Assembly (NCBI RefSeq): GCF_008086165.1
Contig: NZ_VSKL01000002.1
Location: forward strand, 248,001 to 312,000
Length of the DNA stretch: 64,000 nucleotides
From: Algorimicrobium algoritergicola
GTDB lineage: Bacteria; Bacteroidota; Bacteroidia; Flavobacteriales; Flavobacteriaceae
Direction: 5' to 3'
In this document: positions 35,555 to 43,863 of the stretch, in pieces
Numbering within the stretch: the stretch's first letter is position 1
How the letters are laid out: the number at the start of each line of letters is the position of its first letter
Translations under genes and position numbers: made by a program
The notes under the pieces: generated by a model
The model's input: the letters and a program-made list of their open reading frames with translations, nothing else
The model's database searches: none
Told to the model about the DNA's origin: nothing

Positions 35555-37462
35555 ATGAGTAAAATTATTGGAATCGATTTAGGTACAACTAACTCTTGTG
35601 TTTCTGTAATGGAAGGTAATGAGCCAGTTGTAATACCAAATGCAGAAGGTAAAAGAACAACACCATCTGTGATCGCTTTCGTTGAAGGCGGTGAAATTAA
35701 AGTTGGTGATCCAGCAAAACGTCAAGCCGTTACCAATCCAACAAAAACGGTTTATTCTATTAAGCGTTTTATGGGTAATAAGTTTTCTGAATCTTCAAAA
35801 GAAGCAGGACGCGTACCTTACAAAGTAGTAAAAGGAGATAACGATACTCCACGTGTAGATATTGATGGTCGTTTATATACACCACAAGAATTATCAGCTA
35901 TGATTCTTCAGAAAATGAAGAAAACTGCTGAAGATTATTTAGGTCAAGATGTAACACGTGCTGTAATTACAGTACCTGCTTACTTTAATGACTCACAACG
36001 TCAAGCAACTAAAGAAGCTGGAGAAATTGCAGGTTTAAAAGTAGAACGTATTATTAACGAACCTACTGCTGCTGCTTTAGCTTATGGAATGGACAAAAAG
36101 GGAACTGATCAGAAAATCGTAGTATTCGATTTTGGTGGTGGAACTCATGATGTATCTATTTTAGAATTAGGTGATGGTGTATTTGAAGTATTATCAACTG
36201 AAGGTGATACACATTTAGGTGGTGATGACGTAGATGAGAAAATCATTGATTGGTTAGCTGATGAATTCAAATCTGAAGAAGATATTGACTTACGTAAGGA
36301 CCCAATGGCTTTACAGCGTTTAAAAGAAGCTGCTGAAAAAGCGAAGATTGAATTATCATCTGCTGCACAAACAGAAATTAACTTACCATATGTTACGGCT
36401 ACAGCTAGTGGACCAAAACACTTGGTACGTACATTAACACGTTCTAAATTTGAGCAGTTAATTGACGATTTAGTAAAACGTACTATTGCACCTTGTGCAT
36501 CTGCCATGAAAGCTGCTGGTTTATCAGTAAGCGATATTGATGAAGTTATTTTGGTTGGTGGATCAACACGTATTCCTGCAGTTCAGGAAGCTGTTGAGAA
36601 ATTCTTCGGAAAAAAACCAAGTAAAGGGGTTAATCCAGATGAAGTAGTTTCTTTAGGAGCTGCCATTCAAGGTGGTGTTTTATCAGGTGATGTTAAAGAT
36701 GTATTGTTATTAGATGTAACACCATTATCATTAGGTATTGAAACAATGGGTAACGTTATGACGAAGCTTATTGAGTCTAACACAACAATTCCTACTAAAA
36801 AATCGCAAGTATTCTCTACAGCAGCTGATAATCAGCCGTCTGTTGAAATCCATGTGTTACAAGGAGAGCGTGCTATGGCTGCCGATAACAATACAATTGG
36901 ACGTTTCCATTTAGATGGTATTCCTCCAGCACAACGTGGTACACCGCAAATTGAAGTAACCTTTGATATTGATGCTAATGGTATCATTAAAGTATCGGCA
37001 ACTGATAAAGCGACAAACAAAACACAAGATATTCGTATTGAAGCATCTTCAGGATTATCAGAAGAAGAAATTCAGAAAATGAAAGCGGATGCTGAAGCAA
37101 ATGCCGATGCAGATGCAAAAGCAAAAGAAACTGCTGAAAAATTGAATGCTGCTGATGCTATGATTTTCCAAACAGAAAGTCAACTGAAAGAATTTGGCGA
37201 AAAATTATCTGATGATAAGAAAAAGCCAATTGAAGAAGCACTTGAAGAATTGAAGACAGCTTACGAAACAAAAGATATCGCAGTTATTGATCCAGCTTTA
37301 GAGAAAATTAACGAAGCATGGAAAGTAGCAAGCGAGGAAATGTACAAAGCACAAGCGGATGGCCAACAAGGTGGTCCAGAAGCAGGTCCTGATGCCAATG
37401 CAGAAGGCGAGACTAACGAAGGAAGCGACGTAGAAGACGTGGATTTCGAAGAGGTGAAGTAA
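35555..37462 (+). CDS. dnaK: Chaperone protein DnaK (Hsp70)
   Basis: The protein has 635 residues. The ATPase domain (about 1-380) has [62 protein letters not shown] and [12 protein letters not shown]. The linker [18 protein letters not shown] leads to the substrate-binding domain with [26 protein letters not shown] and a helical lid. The C-terminus is acidic and ends DVDFEEVK, a motif that in other DnaKs binds partner chaperones. It folds and protects proteins together with DnaJ and GrpE, which are not in the window. The promoter is sigma-54-like and a series of hairpins follows the stop. Confidence 0.98.
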   Translation: MSKIIGIDLGTTNSCVSVMEGNEPVVIPNAEGKRTTPSVIAFVEGGEIKVGDPAKRQAVTNPTKTVYSIKRFMGNKFSESSKEAGRVPYKVVKGDNDTPRVDIDGRLYTPQELSAMILQKMKKTAEDYLGQDVTRAVITVPAYFNDSQRQATKEAGEIAGLKVERIINEPTAAALAYGMDKKGTDQKIVVFDFGGGTHDVSILELGDGVFEVLSTEGDTHLGGDDVDEKIIDWLADEFKSEEDIDLRKDPMALQRLKEAAEKAKIELSSAAQTEINLPYVTATASGPKHLVRTLTRSKFEQLIDDLVKRTIAPCASAMKAAGLSVSDIDEVILVGGSTRIPAVQEAVEKFFGKKPSKGVNPDEVVSLGAAIQGGVLSGDVKDVLLLDVTPLSLGIETMGNVMTKLIESNTTIPTKKSQVFSTAADNQPSVEIHVLQGERAMAADNNTIGRFHLDGIPPAQRGTPQIEVTFDIDANGIIKVSATDKATNKTQDIRIEASSGLSEEEIQKMKADAEANADADAKAKETAEKLNAADAMIFQTESQLKEFGEKLSDDKKKPIEEALEELKTAYETKDIAVIDPALEKINEAWKVASEEMYKAQADGQQGGPEAGPDANAEGETNEGSDVEDVDFEEVK

Positions 37463-37471
37463 GCAGAGAAC

Positions 37472-37527
37472 AATTATTTGCAAAACAAATAATTTGTGAA
37501 TCGCTTATACTCAACGTGATTGAGTAT
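37472..37527 (+). other. Two consecutive hairpins after the dnaK stop
   Basis: AATTATTTG pairs with CAAATAATT (37472-37494) and ATACTCAA pairs with TTGAGTAT (37507-37527). Neither has a T tract. They lie between the dnaK stop and its terminator and may stabilise the mRNA end or form a small RNA with the third hairpin. Confidence 0.5.
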
Positions 37528-37544
37528 CCTTTTAAATAAATAAT

Positions 37545-37577
37545 AAAAGCGCAATCAGAAATGATTGCGCTTTTTTT
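37545..37577 (+). terminator. Rho-independent terminator of dnaK
   Basis: AAAGCGCAATCA pairs with TGATTGCGCTTT over a GAAA loop, followed by a T tract. It is a strong terminator, 83 bases after the stop codon. Confidence 0.9.
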
Positions 37578-37659
37578 ATTTACATTTATGAAACTTTTTT
37601 TAGATGTCATCCAACCCTTTTTGATTTAAAAGCGTTTATATAAGTAGAGAGCAATAATA

Positions 37660-38229
37660 ATGGCAAAAATACGACCAATAAATCAGAAAATTGACGAGTT
37701 GATTAGGCTAGCTAAAGCTTCCAATCACAAAGCGCAGTTAGCTTTATATGATAAGTACTCTAATAAGATGCTTGGGGTGTGTAGACAGTACATAAAAAAT
37801 TTACAATTTGCCGAAGATGTTATGATAACAGCATTCCATAAAGCATTTGTAAATATTAATAAGTATGAGCCTTATGGAAGTTTTGAAGGTTGGTTACGGC
37901 GGATAATGGTACGCGAATCTATTTCCTATTTACGCATTCAAAAAAATCAATTTAATGTAGTAGAAATAGAAGATTACCATTTTATTCAGCAACCAGCAAG
38001 AACGACTTTAAATGACCAATTAGATGTTATTCAAAACGCTATAGATACGCTTCCAATTGGTTGTAAAACGGTGTTTAATCTTTATGTTATTGAAGGCTAT
38101 AAGCATTATGAAATAGCCGATTTATTAACCATTAGCATCGGAACATCAAAGTCACAATTAGCGCATGCACGCAAGTTATTGCAAAATCAATTAGCGAATT
38201 TAAATTCTGAAAGTAATGGCACTGAATAA
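37660..38229 (+). CDS. ECF-type RNA polymerase sigma factor
   Basis: The protein has 189 residues. Region 2 (about 20-95) has AQLALYDKYSNKMLGVCRQY, AEDVMITAFHKAF and GSFEGWLRRIMVRESI. Region 4 (about 125-180) has IDTLPIGCKTVFNLYVIEGYKHYEIADLL split around the helix-turn-helix. The promoter set it reads is unknown. Its last 14 bases overlap the next gene, a one-helix membrane protein that may hold the sigma factor, followed by a barrel protein. This is the common Bacteroidota plan of ECF sigma, membrane partner and outer-membrane protein. Confidence 0.9.
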   Translation: MAKIRPINQKIDELIRLAKASNHKAQLALYDKYSNKMLGVCRQYIKNLQFAEDVMITAFHKAFVNINKYEPYGSFEGWLRRIMVRESISYLRIQKNQFNVVEIEDYHFIQQPARTTLNDQLDVIQNAIDTLPIGCKTVFNLYVIEGYKHYEIADLLTISIGTSKSQLAHARKLLQNQLANLNSESNGTE

Positions 38230-38977
38230 TAAAGAAAAAGACATAAAAAGAACTTTGGATGAGCGATCCATTTCGCCTTCCATGGAAGCAAGGGAACGAT
38301 TAAGCAGATTGTTGCACAATGAAAAACCGAAAAAGAAACGGACAGCTTGGCTTAATTGGGGAATTGCAGCGTCCTTATTATTAGGGTTCGTTTTGGGAGG
38401 TATGACCTTTTTTAATCAATCGGTACCCGAAGAAGTACCACAACAGCAGGTAACCTTTAAAAGACTGGATAGCCAGTCCAAAGAGAATAAGATGTTAAAA
38501 GAACAATTAGTTCAAGAAAATATAGCATTAGAAGTTACTACTAATGAAAAAAAGACTCCTATAGCTGAAACTGAAAATAATTCTAAAAAAATAAGTCCTA
38601 AAGTTTCCAAACTGATTACAGTCACCAAGCAATCTATTGCAAAAACGAGGTTTGCCATATCAGAACCGGATACATTTGAAGAAAAGGATTTCGTTGAAGT
38701 AGAAGAAATTTTAAAAAATACTCCTGAAAACCTTATAAAAACTAGTGTTAATACGTACATAACGCCAGAAGCACTTTTGGCAACCATAAATGGGGATAGT
38801 AATCCAAAAATAAATACATCAATAAAAGTGATACCCAATAGGTATGTAGATCCAAAAGGGCTTTTAACACGAATAGAAAGTCAGATGTTTTTTGATAAAA
38901 ACAAAAGCACTCTAGATAAAATTAGGAAACAGTACAAAAAAGTTAAAGAAGCTGTAGCCGATATAAATCACGAATAA
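38216..38977 (+). CDS. Single-pass membrane protein, possible anti-sigma partner
   Basis: The protein has 253 residues. A basic cytoplasmic N-terminus (about 1-43, with RTLDERSISPSMEARERL) precedes one membrane helix (about 46-68, WGIAASLLLGFVLGG). The outer part is long, Lys/Glu-rich and low in complexity (about 70-253). The N-terminus has the place of an anti-sigma domain, but no zinc-binding His/Cys motif is seen. The start overlaps the sigma factor gene by 14 bases, so the two are coupled. An anti-sigma role is inference from the layout. Confidence 0.65.
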   Translation: MALNNKEKDIKRTLDERSISPSMEARERLSRLLHNEKPKKKRTAWLNWGIAASLLLGFVLGGMTFFNQSVPEEVPQQQVTFKRLDSQSKENKMLKEQLVQENIALEVTTNEKKTPIAETENNSKKISPKVSKLITVTKQSIAKTRFAISEPDTFEEKDFVEVEEILKNTPENLIKTSVNTYITPEALLATINGDSNPKINTSIKVIPNRYVDPKGLLTRIESQMFFDKNKSTLDKIRKQYKKVKEAVADINHE

Positions 38978-39010
38978 AAACCAATTATCAACTTTTTAAA
39001 TTTAATAATT

Positions 39011-40072
39011 ATGTTAAAACACGGTATTTTAATAGTCGCATTCTTGTGCCTTATTCAAAGTAATTTTGCACAAGATAAAAGCTTTGAGAAGCAAACAGCC
39101 ATTATCGCGAAAAGTATAGACTCTATAACGTCTGCGGAAAAATCAGCCATGAAAAAATCTTTAGAAAAGATTGAAAAAAAAATAGAAAAAGAGGCCATAA
39201 GTTCTGATGAAGCCCAAGCAGAAAAAAGTGAAATTGCACAGTATCATGCTCAAAAAATAAATGAAGGTGTTCGTATTCAAGAAGAGAGACTTCAAAAAAT
39301 AATACAGGATAAGGTGAATGGTACCTTAAAGTCCGAGGAAGAGAAAAATTGGAAGGATTATACTTTTTTAGGAAATGATGATGAAAATTATCAAAGAGAT
39401 TCCATAACAGGACTTAAAATTGAAAAACGCTTTACATCGCAATTTGTAATTATATTAGGAGCCAATCAGTCGGTTACTGAAACGGGGAACTATTATGGTG
39501 ATGGATTTAAAGTTTCACCATTCGGATATGGTGAAGTGGGCTTTTCATTCAAATACCGCTTAAAAGAAGCAAGTAGTCTATGGAATTTTAAAATAGGTTT
39601 TTCAGTTGTAGCTATGGAGTTAAAACCAAATAATGAAAATGTTGTTTTTGTTATGGATAATGGGAAAACTACATTACAAGATGCTGGTTTTCCTATTAAA
39701 AAATCGAGACTTTCAGTTGGGTATTTGACTATTCCTATGCATTTGGAAATTGATTTATCCAAACCTAAATATGATCGGTATTCAAATCAGTCTTACTTAC
39801 GTTCGCAAACGGGTTTTAGAATGGGTGTAGGTGGTTTTTTAGGTGTTAGATATTATACCAATCAAGTCGTGAAATATAATGAAGATGGTAAAAAGATTAG
39901 AAAAGTTGAAAGAGACGATTTTAATGTTAATTCCTTTACCTTCGGACCAAGTGCTTATATTGGATATCGTGATATTAGTCTTTTTGCAAGATATGACGTT
40001 AACCCTGTATTCAAAAACAATCCTACAGATATTAATAACCTGTCGTTTGGCCTTCGGTTTGATTTTAATTAA
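39011..40072 (+). CDS. Outer-membrane beta-barrel protein with helical N-terminus
   Basis: The protein has 353 residues with a signal peptide (cut after FAQ, near residue 21). Residues 25-115 are helical and charged (a coiled coil with many Glu, Lys and Gln). Then comes a barrel-like part (about 130-353) of alternating strands, with FVIILGANQSV, GFKVSPFGYGEVGFSFKYRL, GFSVVAMELKP, RMGVGGFLGVRYY and the end DINNLSFGLRFDFN, whose last Phe/Asn residues suit the barrel-assembly signal. It looks like an 8-12-strand PorT/OmpA-type barrel. It lies 33 bases after the membrane partner gene and ends in a terminator, closing the sigma factor operon. Confidence 0.7.
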   Translation: MLKHGILIVAFLCLIQSNFAQDKSFEKQTAIIAKSIDSITSAEKSAMKKSLEKIEKKIEKEAISSDEAQAEKSEIAQYHAQKINEGVRIQEERLQKIIQDKVNGTLKSEEEKNWKDYTFLGNDDENYQRDSITGLKIEKRFTSQFVIILGANQSVTETGNYYGDGFKVSPFGYGEVGFSFKYRLKEASSLWNFKIGFSVVAMELKPNNENVVFVMDNGKTTLQDAGFPIKKSRLSVGYLTIPMHLEIDLSKPKYDRYSNQSYLRSQTGFRMGVGGFLGVRYYTNQVVKYNEDGKKIRKVERDDFNVNSFTFGPSAYIGYRDISLFARYDVNPVFKNNPTDINNLSFGLRFDFN

Positions 40073-40093
40073 TAAGCTTTGATTTCATTAGGA

Positions 40094-40107
40094 TGTACTG
40101 CAGTACA
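40094..40107. repeat. Perfect 14-base palindrome after the barrel gene
   Basis: TGTACTG followed by CAGTACA gives a perfect 14-base palindrome 22 bases after the barrel gene stop, before its terminator. It is too compact for a terminator hairpin. It could be a regulator site or chance. Confidence 0.3.
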
Positions 40108-40128
40108 AATTGAGTACACTACCCACTT

Positions 40129-40161
40129 AAAAACGCAATCTTTCATTTGATTGCGTTTTTT
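40129..40161 (+). terminator. Rho-independent terminator of the sigma factor operon
   Basis: AAAAACGCAATC pairs with GATTGCGTTTTT over an eight-base loop, with T residues following. Confidence 0.88.
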
Positions 40162-40354
40162 CTGTTCAAAAACTTAAACAAAAACTAATGATTTTATTTG
40201 GTTAAAATAAGTGTAACTTATTGAATTATAGCACAATAAATTTTTGATTATACATTAAAAGTTATATATTAATAGTATAACTATTAATTATGCCTTCTGA
40301 AAGGTTTAATATTTTTTAAAAAAATCGCATTTAGCTTTTAGCTTCTCAATTGTA

Positions 40355-40990
40355 ATGTCGTATACGCAATATGATATGAATAACTCTAAAAGAAGTTTCA
40401 ATTATTCATTATTTGAATCGTATTTAGTTTCAGAAAATGATTACTCTGATATTAACTTAAGTACTTTGTCTAGAGGTCAAACAACCATTGAGGCTAATAA
40501 AATAATTTTAAATCAAATCAATCAGCACTATGGCTCTGATTTACAAATTCCTGATGTACTTTTAGGTTTTAGTGATTATACTGGAGAACAAATGAAGCAA
40601 ATTGCTTTAGATGAAGGTTTTTTAAACGAAAAAGATATAGAGCTAATTGTTCAATTTGTATTTGATTCCAATGATTTAGGTTATGAAACGGGTTTAAATA
40701 ATTTTGAAGATTCAGTTTTAGATAATTTAAATTTAAGTGAAGACGAGTTTACTAAATATAATACTTATGCTAATTTCTTTGAAGTAATAAAATATGAGAA
40801 TCCTCAAATTTTTGAACGTCTGAATAGTGGAAATTGGCTTACCTGTATAGTAGCTATGATAGTTTGGGTGGCTTCATTAATTGGATTTGTTTTAGGTTGT
40901 ATAACAATTTTTTTATGTGCATTAGCTGCATTTGCATTTGGTGCTGCTACAGTTGAAGTTGTTCTTGAATGTGTACCTGATACACCATAA
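40355..40990 (+). CDS. Unknown protein with Cys-bearing hydrophobic C-terminus (bacteriocin-like layout)
   Basis: The protein has 211 residues. About 160 residues are hydrophilic and acidic with no signal peptide (LSRGQTTIEANKII, GFSDYTGEQMKQIALDEGF, LNLSEDEFTKYN). The last 50 residues are a strongly hydrophobic double helix with small residues and four cysteines (LTCIVAMIVW, GFVLGCITIFLCALAAFAFG, VVLECVPDTP). That is the layout of a leader or carrier domain before a membrane-active peptide, but I recognise no family. The next gene, 11 bases downstream, encodes a small membrane protein that would suit an immunity role. Both are very AT-rich and closed by two terminators. Confidence 0.55.
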   Translation: MSYTQYDMNNSKRSFNYSLFESYLVSENDYSDINLSTLSRGQTTIEANKIILNQINQHYGSDLQIPDVLLGFSDYTGEQMKQIALDEGFLNEKDIELIVQFVFDSNDLGYETGLNNFEDSVLDNLNLSEDEFTKYNTYANFFEVIKYENPQIFERLNSGNWLTCIVAMIVWVASLIGFVLGCITIFLCALAAFAFGAATVEVVLECVPDTP

Positions 40991-41001
40991 AAATTAGAAT
41001 T

Positions 41002-41427
41002 ATGATAAAAATTTCAAATAAAATTACAGTTACATTGGTAATATTTTGTTTCAGTTTAGCATTGATTTTTAGCTTTATATCAGTGCTCAATTTTAATAAT
41101 ATTAGTTTCTATTCATATTTTTATAAAACATTTTTAGTATTAACTTTAGTTGGCGTATTTATTAACAATTTAATACAGTCGGAGGATACCAATTATGAAG
41201 CAAGTAATATGTTTGTTAGATTCTTTTCTTCACCAGCAATAACATTTAGTGGTATGCTACTAGTAGTTTTAGGTTTTACTTTTTTAATATTAAATCTAAT
41301 TAAAAATGGACTTTATGAAGGTAGATTAAACCTTTACTACCAAATAATGTCAATGCTATTATTACTGGCTGCTTTTATAATATTTGTATACGATCATGTA
41401 AATATGTTAAATAAAAAGAGAAATTAA
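41002..41427 (+). CDS. Small four-helix membrane protein (possible immunity partner)
   Basis: The protein has 141 residues with four membrane helices (about 8-28, 35-55, 72-95 and 110-130) and a basic end. There is no enzyme motif and no known family. It is co-transcribed with the preceding gene (11-base gap). If that gene encodes a membrane-active peptide, this would be a candidate immunity or export helper; that is inference only. Two terminators follow. Confidence 0.55.
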   Translation: MIKISNKITVTLVIFCFSLALIFSFISVLNFNNISFYSYFYKTFLVLTLVGVFINNLIQSEDTNYEASNMFVRFFSSPAITFSGMLLVVLGFTFLILNLIKNGLYEGRLNLYYQIMSMLLLLAAFIIFVYDHVNMLNKKRN

Positions 41428-41447
41428 CTAACGTAATAAGATTATTT

Positions 41448-41490
41448 AAACGCGATCACCCGATATTTATCGGTTGATCGCGTTTTTTTT
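41448..41490 (+). terminator. First of two tandem terminators
   Basis: AAACGCGATCA pairs with TGATCGCGTTT, with an inner CCGATA/TATCGG stem, and a T tract follows. Confidence 0.88.
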
Positions 41491-41496
41491 ATGCTC

Positions 41497-41533
41497 AAAC
41501 CTAACAGGTCTCGAAGACCTGTTAGGTTTTTTT
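41497..41533. terminator. Second tandem terminator with a perfect 15-base stem
   Basis: AAACCTAACAGGTCT pairs perfectly with AGACCTGTTAGGTTT over CGA, followed by further T residues. Hairpins built on CTAACAGGT/ACCTGTTAG recur in flavobacterial genomes, so this may be a dispersed repeat used as a terminator. Confidence 0.8.
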
Positions 41534-41619
41534 GTAACCACTAATTATAGGAGTTAGAAACAACGTGTTGAGGAAACTAAATTTACAATCATAAACTATG
41601 CATGCATAATAAATTCCAT

Positions 41620-41627
41620 TATATTTG
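41620..41627 (+). promoter_or_regulatory. TAnnTTTG (-7) element of nitronate monooxygenase copy 2
   Basis: TATATTTG matches the consensus and ends 24 bases before the ATG at 41652. A longer frame would start inside this element, so it settles the start. Confidence 0.6.
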
Positions 41628-41651
41628 CTTTATAATATAAAACGGAAATAC

Positions 41652-42620
41652 ATGTCAACCCAACTCACCGAACTTCTCAAAATAAAACACCCAATCATTA
41701 TGGCACCTATGTTTTTGGTTTCCAATACGGCCATGGTTATAGAAGGGATGAAAAGTGGCATTGCGGGCTGTATTCCAGCATTAAATTACAGGACTTTAGA
41801 TGACTTACGAGCTTCTATAATTGAATTAAAAGCAGCAAAAGTGGAGGCCTGCCTGCCGGATGGCATGGGAGGTGCATTTGGATATAATCTTATTGTAAAT
41901 AAATCCAATGTCAAGTATAAGGAGCAATTACGTGTTATTTGTGAAGAAGGTTGCGATTTCATTTTAACCTCTTTAGGAAGTCCAGAAGAAACCATTAGAG
42001 AGGCTCATGCCGTAGGGATTAAAGTGTTTTGTGACGTAACCGATTTACATTTTGCTAAAAAAGTAGAACAGCTAGGTGCTGATGCTGCTGTTGCAGTAAA
42101 TAGTGAAGCTGGTGGGCATCGTGGTAATTTATCACCACAAGAATTAACAAGTTTATTGCATAAAGAATTGAATATTCCAGTCATTTCCGCTGGAGGTGTG
42201 GGTTGCAAAGCAGATATAGACACCATGCTAAGCTATGGCGCAGCAGGTGTTTCTGTAGGAAGTCCGTTTATTGCTTCACTTGAAGCTGGTGTAACTGAAG
42301 ACTATAAGCAAGCCTGTGTGGATTATGGTGCGGACGATATTGTTATGACAGAACGTATTTCAGGAACACCATGTACGGTAATAAATACGCCTTATGTGCA
42401 GAAAATTGGAACAAAATCAACAGGATTAGAAAAGCTTTTAAATAAAAACAAAACGCTTAAAAAATGGGTGAAAATGGTTCGTTTTTATATCGGGATGAAA
42501 GCCACTGAAAAAGCAGCTTTACAAGCAACTTATAAAACAGTATGGGTAGCTGGACCTAGTATTGAACATACCAAAGCTATTTTGCCGACACGTGAGATTA
42601 TTGAAAATCTGACTAATTAA
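41652..42620 (+). CDS. Nitronate monooxygenase family protein (copy 2)
   Basis: The protein has 322 residues of the same family as 26030-27007: KHPIIMAPMFLVSNTAMV at the start, GYNLIVNKSN, VAVNSEAGGHRGNLSP with the His of the active site, PVISAGGVGCKADIDTM and GAAGVSVGSPFI. It is an FMN-dependent oxidoreductase, perhaps detoxifying nitronates. The two copies share the start motif and the barrel plan but have clearly diverged, so they may differ in substrate. It is convergent with an alpha/beta hydrolase gene, with only three bases between their stops. The start is fixed by the -7 element. Confidence 0.85.
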   Translation: MSTQLTELLKIKHPIIMAPMFLVSNTAMVIEGMKSGIAGCIPALNYRTLDDLRASIIELKAAKVEACLPDGMGGAFGYNLIVNKSNVKYKEQLRVICEEGCDFILTSLGSPEETIREAHAVGIKVFCDVTDLHFAKKVEQLGADAAVAVNSEAGGHRGNLSPQELTSLLHKELNIPVISAGGVGCKADIDTMLSYGAAGVSVGSPFIASLEAGVTEDYKQACVDYGADDIVMTERISGTPCTVINTPYVQKIGTKSTGLEKLLNKNKTLKKWVKMVRFYIGMKATEKAALQATYKTVWVAGPSIEHTKAILPTREIIENLTN

Positions 42621-42623
42621 TAG

Positions 42624-43265
42624 TTACACCAAACCGTTAATTAATTCAACGTTTACAACATGTTTGCCTTCAAAAGGGACTAATTGCAACCGGTTTCCAA
42701 ATAATTCGGTAGCGCGAGTTTCTTCGTGATGGATGCGTTCTTCATTTAAATATTCATCTTCAGTACCATAAATAAGTGATACTTTGGTTGATGCATCTAA
42801 ATATTGAAAATCAGCAGCCACTAATTCTTTTGGAATTCCGCCAGAATGCAATACCAATTGGGAACATTTCAGTTGGCGTTTGGCAAGATATCGTGTTGCA
42901 ACACTCACACCTTGTGAATAACCTAATACAATTAAATTTATCCCGTCAGGAATGCCTTCCGCTTCTAAAACGGAATCAAAATAAGTCATAATATTTTCGG
43001 TGTCTTTAACCGTGGTTTCTTTAGTCAACCAACTAGCTCCAACATGTTTAAATCTTGGTGGTGTATAGTATTTACTTGGTGCTTGAGGAGCAATAATATA
43101 ATTTTCTTCAGCAGATAAGCCCTGGAAATATCTTAAAAAATAACGACTTAAATAGCCCATCCCATGACAAACAAACCAGACGTTTTTTGTAGATGCCGTT
43201 AATGTATTTAATGTGGCATAACTATTCGTGGTGGTGTAGGATATTTCCTTTTCAGTTAGATTCAT
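42624..43265 (-). CDS. Alpha/beta hydrolase of the phospholipase/carboxylesterase type
   Basis: The protein has 213 residues, cytoplasmic. Seen are WFVCHGMGYLSRYFLRYF as oxyanion loop, YIIAPQAPSKYYTPP, the nucleophile elbow LGYSQGVSVATRY, IYGTEDEY with the likely catalytic Asp, and FEGKHVV with the likely His. The pattern fits small carboxylesterases (YpfH-like). The ATG at 43265 is preferred; a longer frame would run through the promoter region of the thioesterase gene and into its coding region. It is divergent from that gene with 52 bases between starts, next to the menaquinone genes. As no MenH is seen in the cluster, it is a weak candidate for that step. Confidence 0.75.
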   Translation of the reverse strand: MNLTEKEISYTTTNSYATLNTLTASTKNVWFVCHGMGYLSRYFLRYFQGLSAEENYIIAPQAPSKYYTPPRFKHVGASWLTKETTVKDTENIMTYFDSVLEAEGIPDGINLIVLGYSQGVSVATRYLAKRQLKCSQLVLHSGGIPKELVAADFQYLDASTKVSLIYGTEDEYLNEERIHHEETRATELFGNRLQLVPFEGKHVVNVELINGLV

Positions 43266-43317
43266 TTGTTGTTGGTGTTTTGTACTTTTACGTTTCGATT
43301 TAAAAATACAGAATTTT

Positions 43318-43743
43318 ATGTCCATATCTAAAGAAGCCAAACTTAAGGAAATCAATGCGGTTTGCAAAAATACCTTAATGGAAACCCTAGAAATTAGTAT
43401 TTCCGATTTTGGCGATGATTATTTAATAGCCAAAATGCCTGTAAATTCTCGAGTATATCAACCAGATGGTGTGTTACATGGTGGTGCAACTGCTGCATTA
43501 GCGGAAAGTGTTGGTAGTTTTGCTTCACATTTATTTTCAAATTTAGACGAAGTATTTGTTCGTGGTACAGAAATTACAGCCAATCATTTAAAAAGTGTAA
43601 CTGAAGGTCATGTATTTGCCAAAGCGACCTTTTTGCACAAAGGAAGAACCACGCAATTAATAGATATTCGGGTAACGGACGACCATGATAATTTGATTTC
43701 AGTATGCCGTTTGTCAACTATTTCTTTGCCTAGAAAAAAGTAA
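43318..43743 (+). CDS. Hotdog-fold thioesterase, probable DHNA-CoA thioesterase (MenI-like)
   Basis: The protein has 141 residues of the PaaI/hotdog family: YQPDGVLHGGATAALAESVGS with the HGG turn and the catalytic Glu on the long helix, RGTEITANHLKSV, and KGRTTQLIDIRV at the end. The family hydrolyses acyl-CoA thioesters. Its place 120 bases before menF, on the same strand, supports release of 1,4-dihydroxy-2-naphthoate from its CoA ester in menaquinone synthesis. That role is inference from the neighbourhood, so no symbol is given. Confidence 0.8.
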   Translation: MSISKEAKLKEINAVCKNTLMETLEISISDFGDDYLIAKMPVNSRVYQPDGVLHGGATAALAESVGSFASHLFSNLDEVFVRGTEITANHLKSVTEGHVFAKATFLHKGRTTQLIDIRVTDDHDNLISVCRLSTISLPRKK

Positions 43744-43863
43744 ACAATCATAGAATTGTTAAAGACCTACAGAAAAGAAATTATGATATGCTATTGCGAT
43801 ATTAAGTTACTATGACAAATTCCCTCATTAAACTAATAACTCATTAACCCAATACCCAACAAT

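Noticed and set aside
36145-36507. Open frames on the minus strand within dnaK
   Set aside because: They are the complement of a conserved, unquestioned gene and have no start signal or family pattern; the codon usage of dnaK leaves long open antisense frames.
40094-40107. 14-base palindrome as an attachment or recombination site
   Set aside because: There is no recombinase gene, no duplicated flank and no sign of an inserted element.
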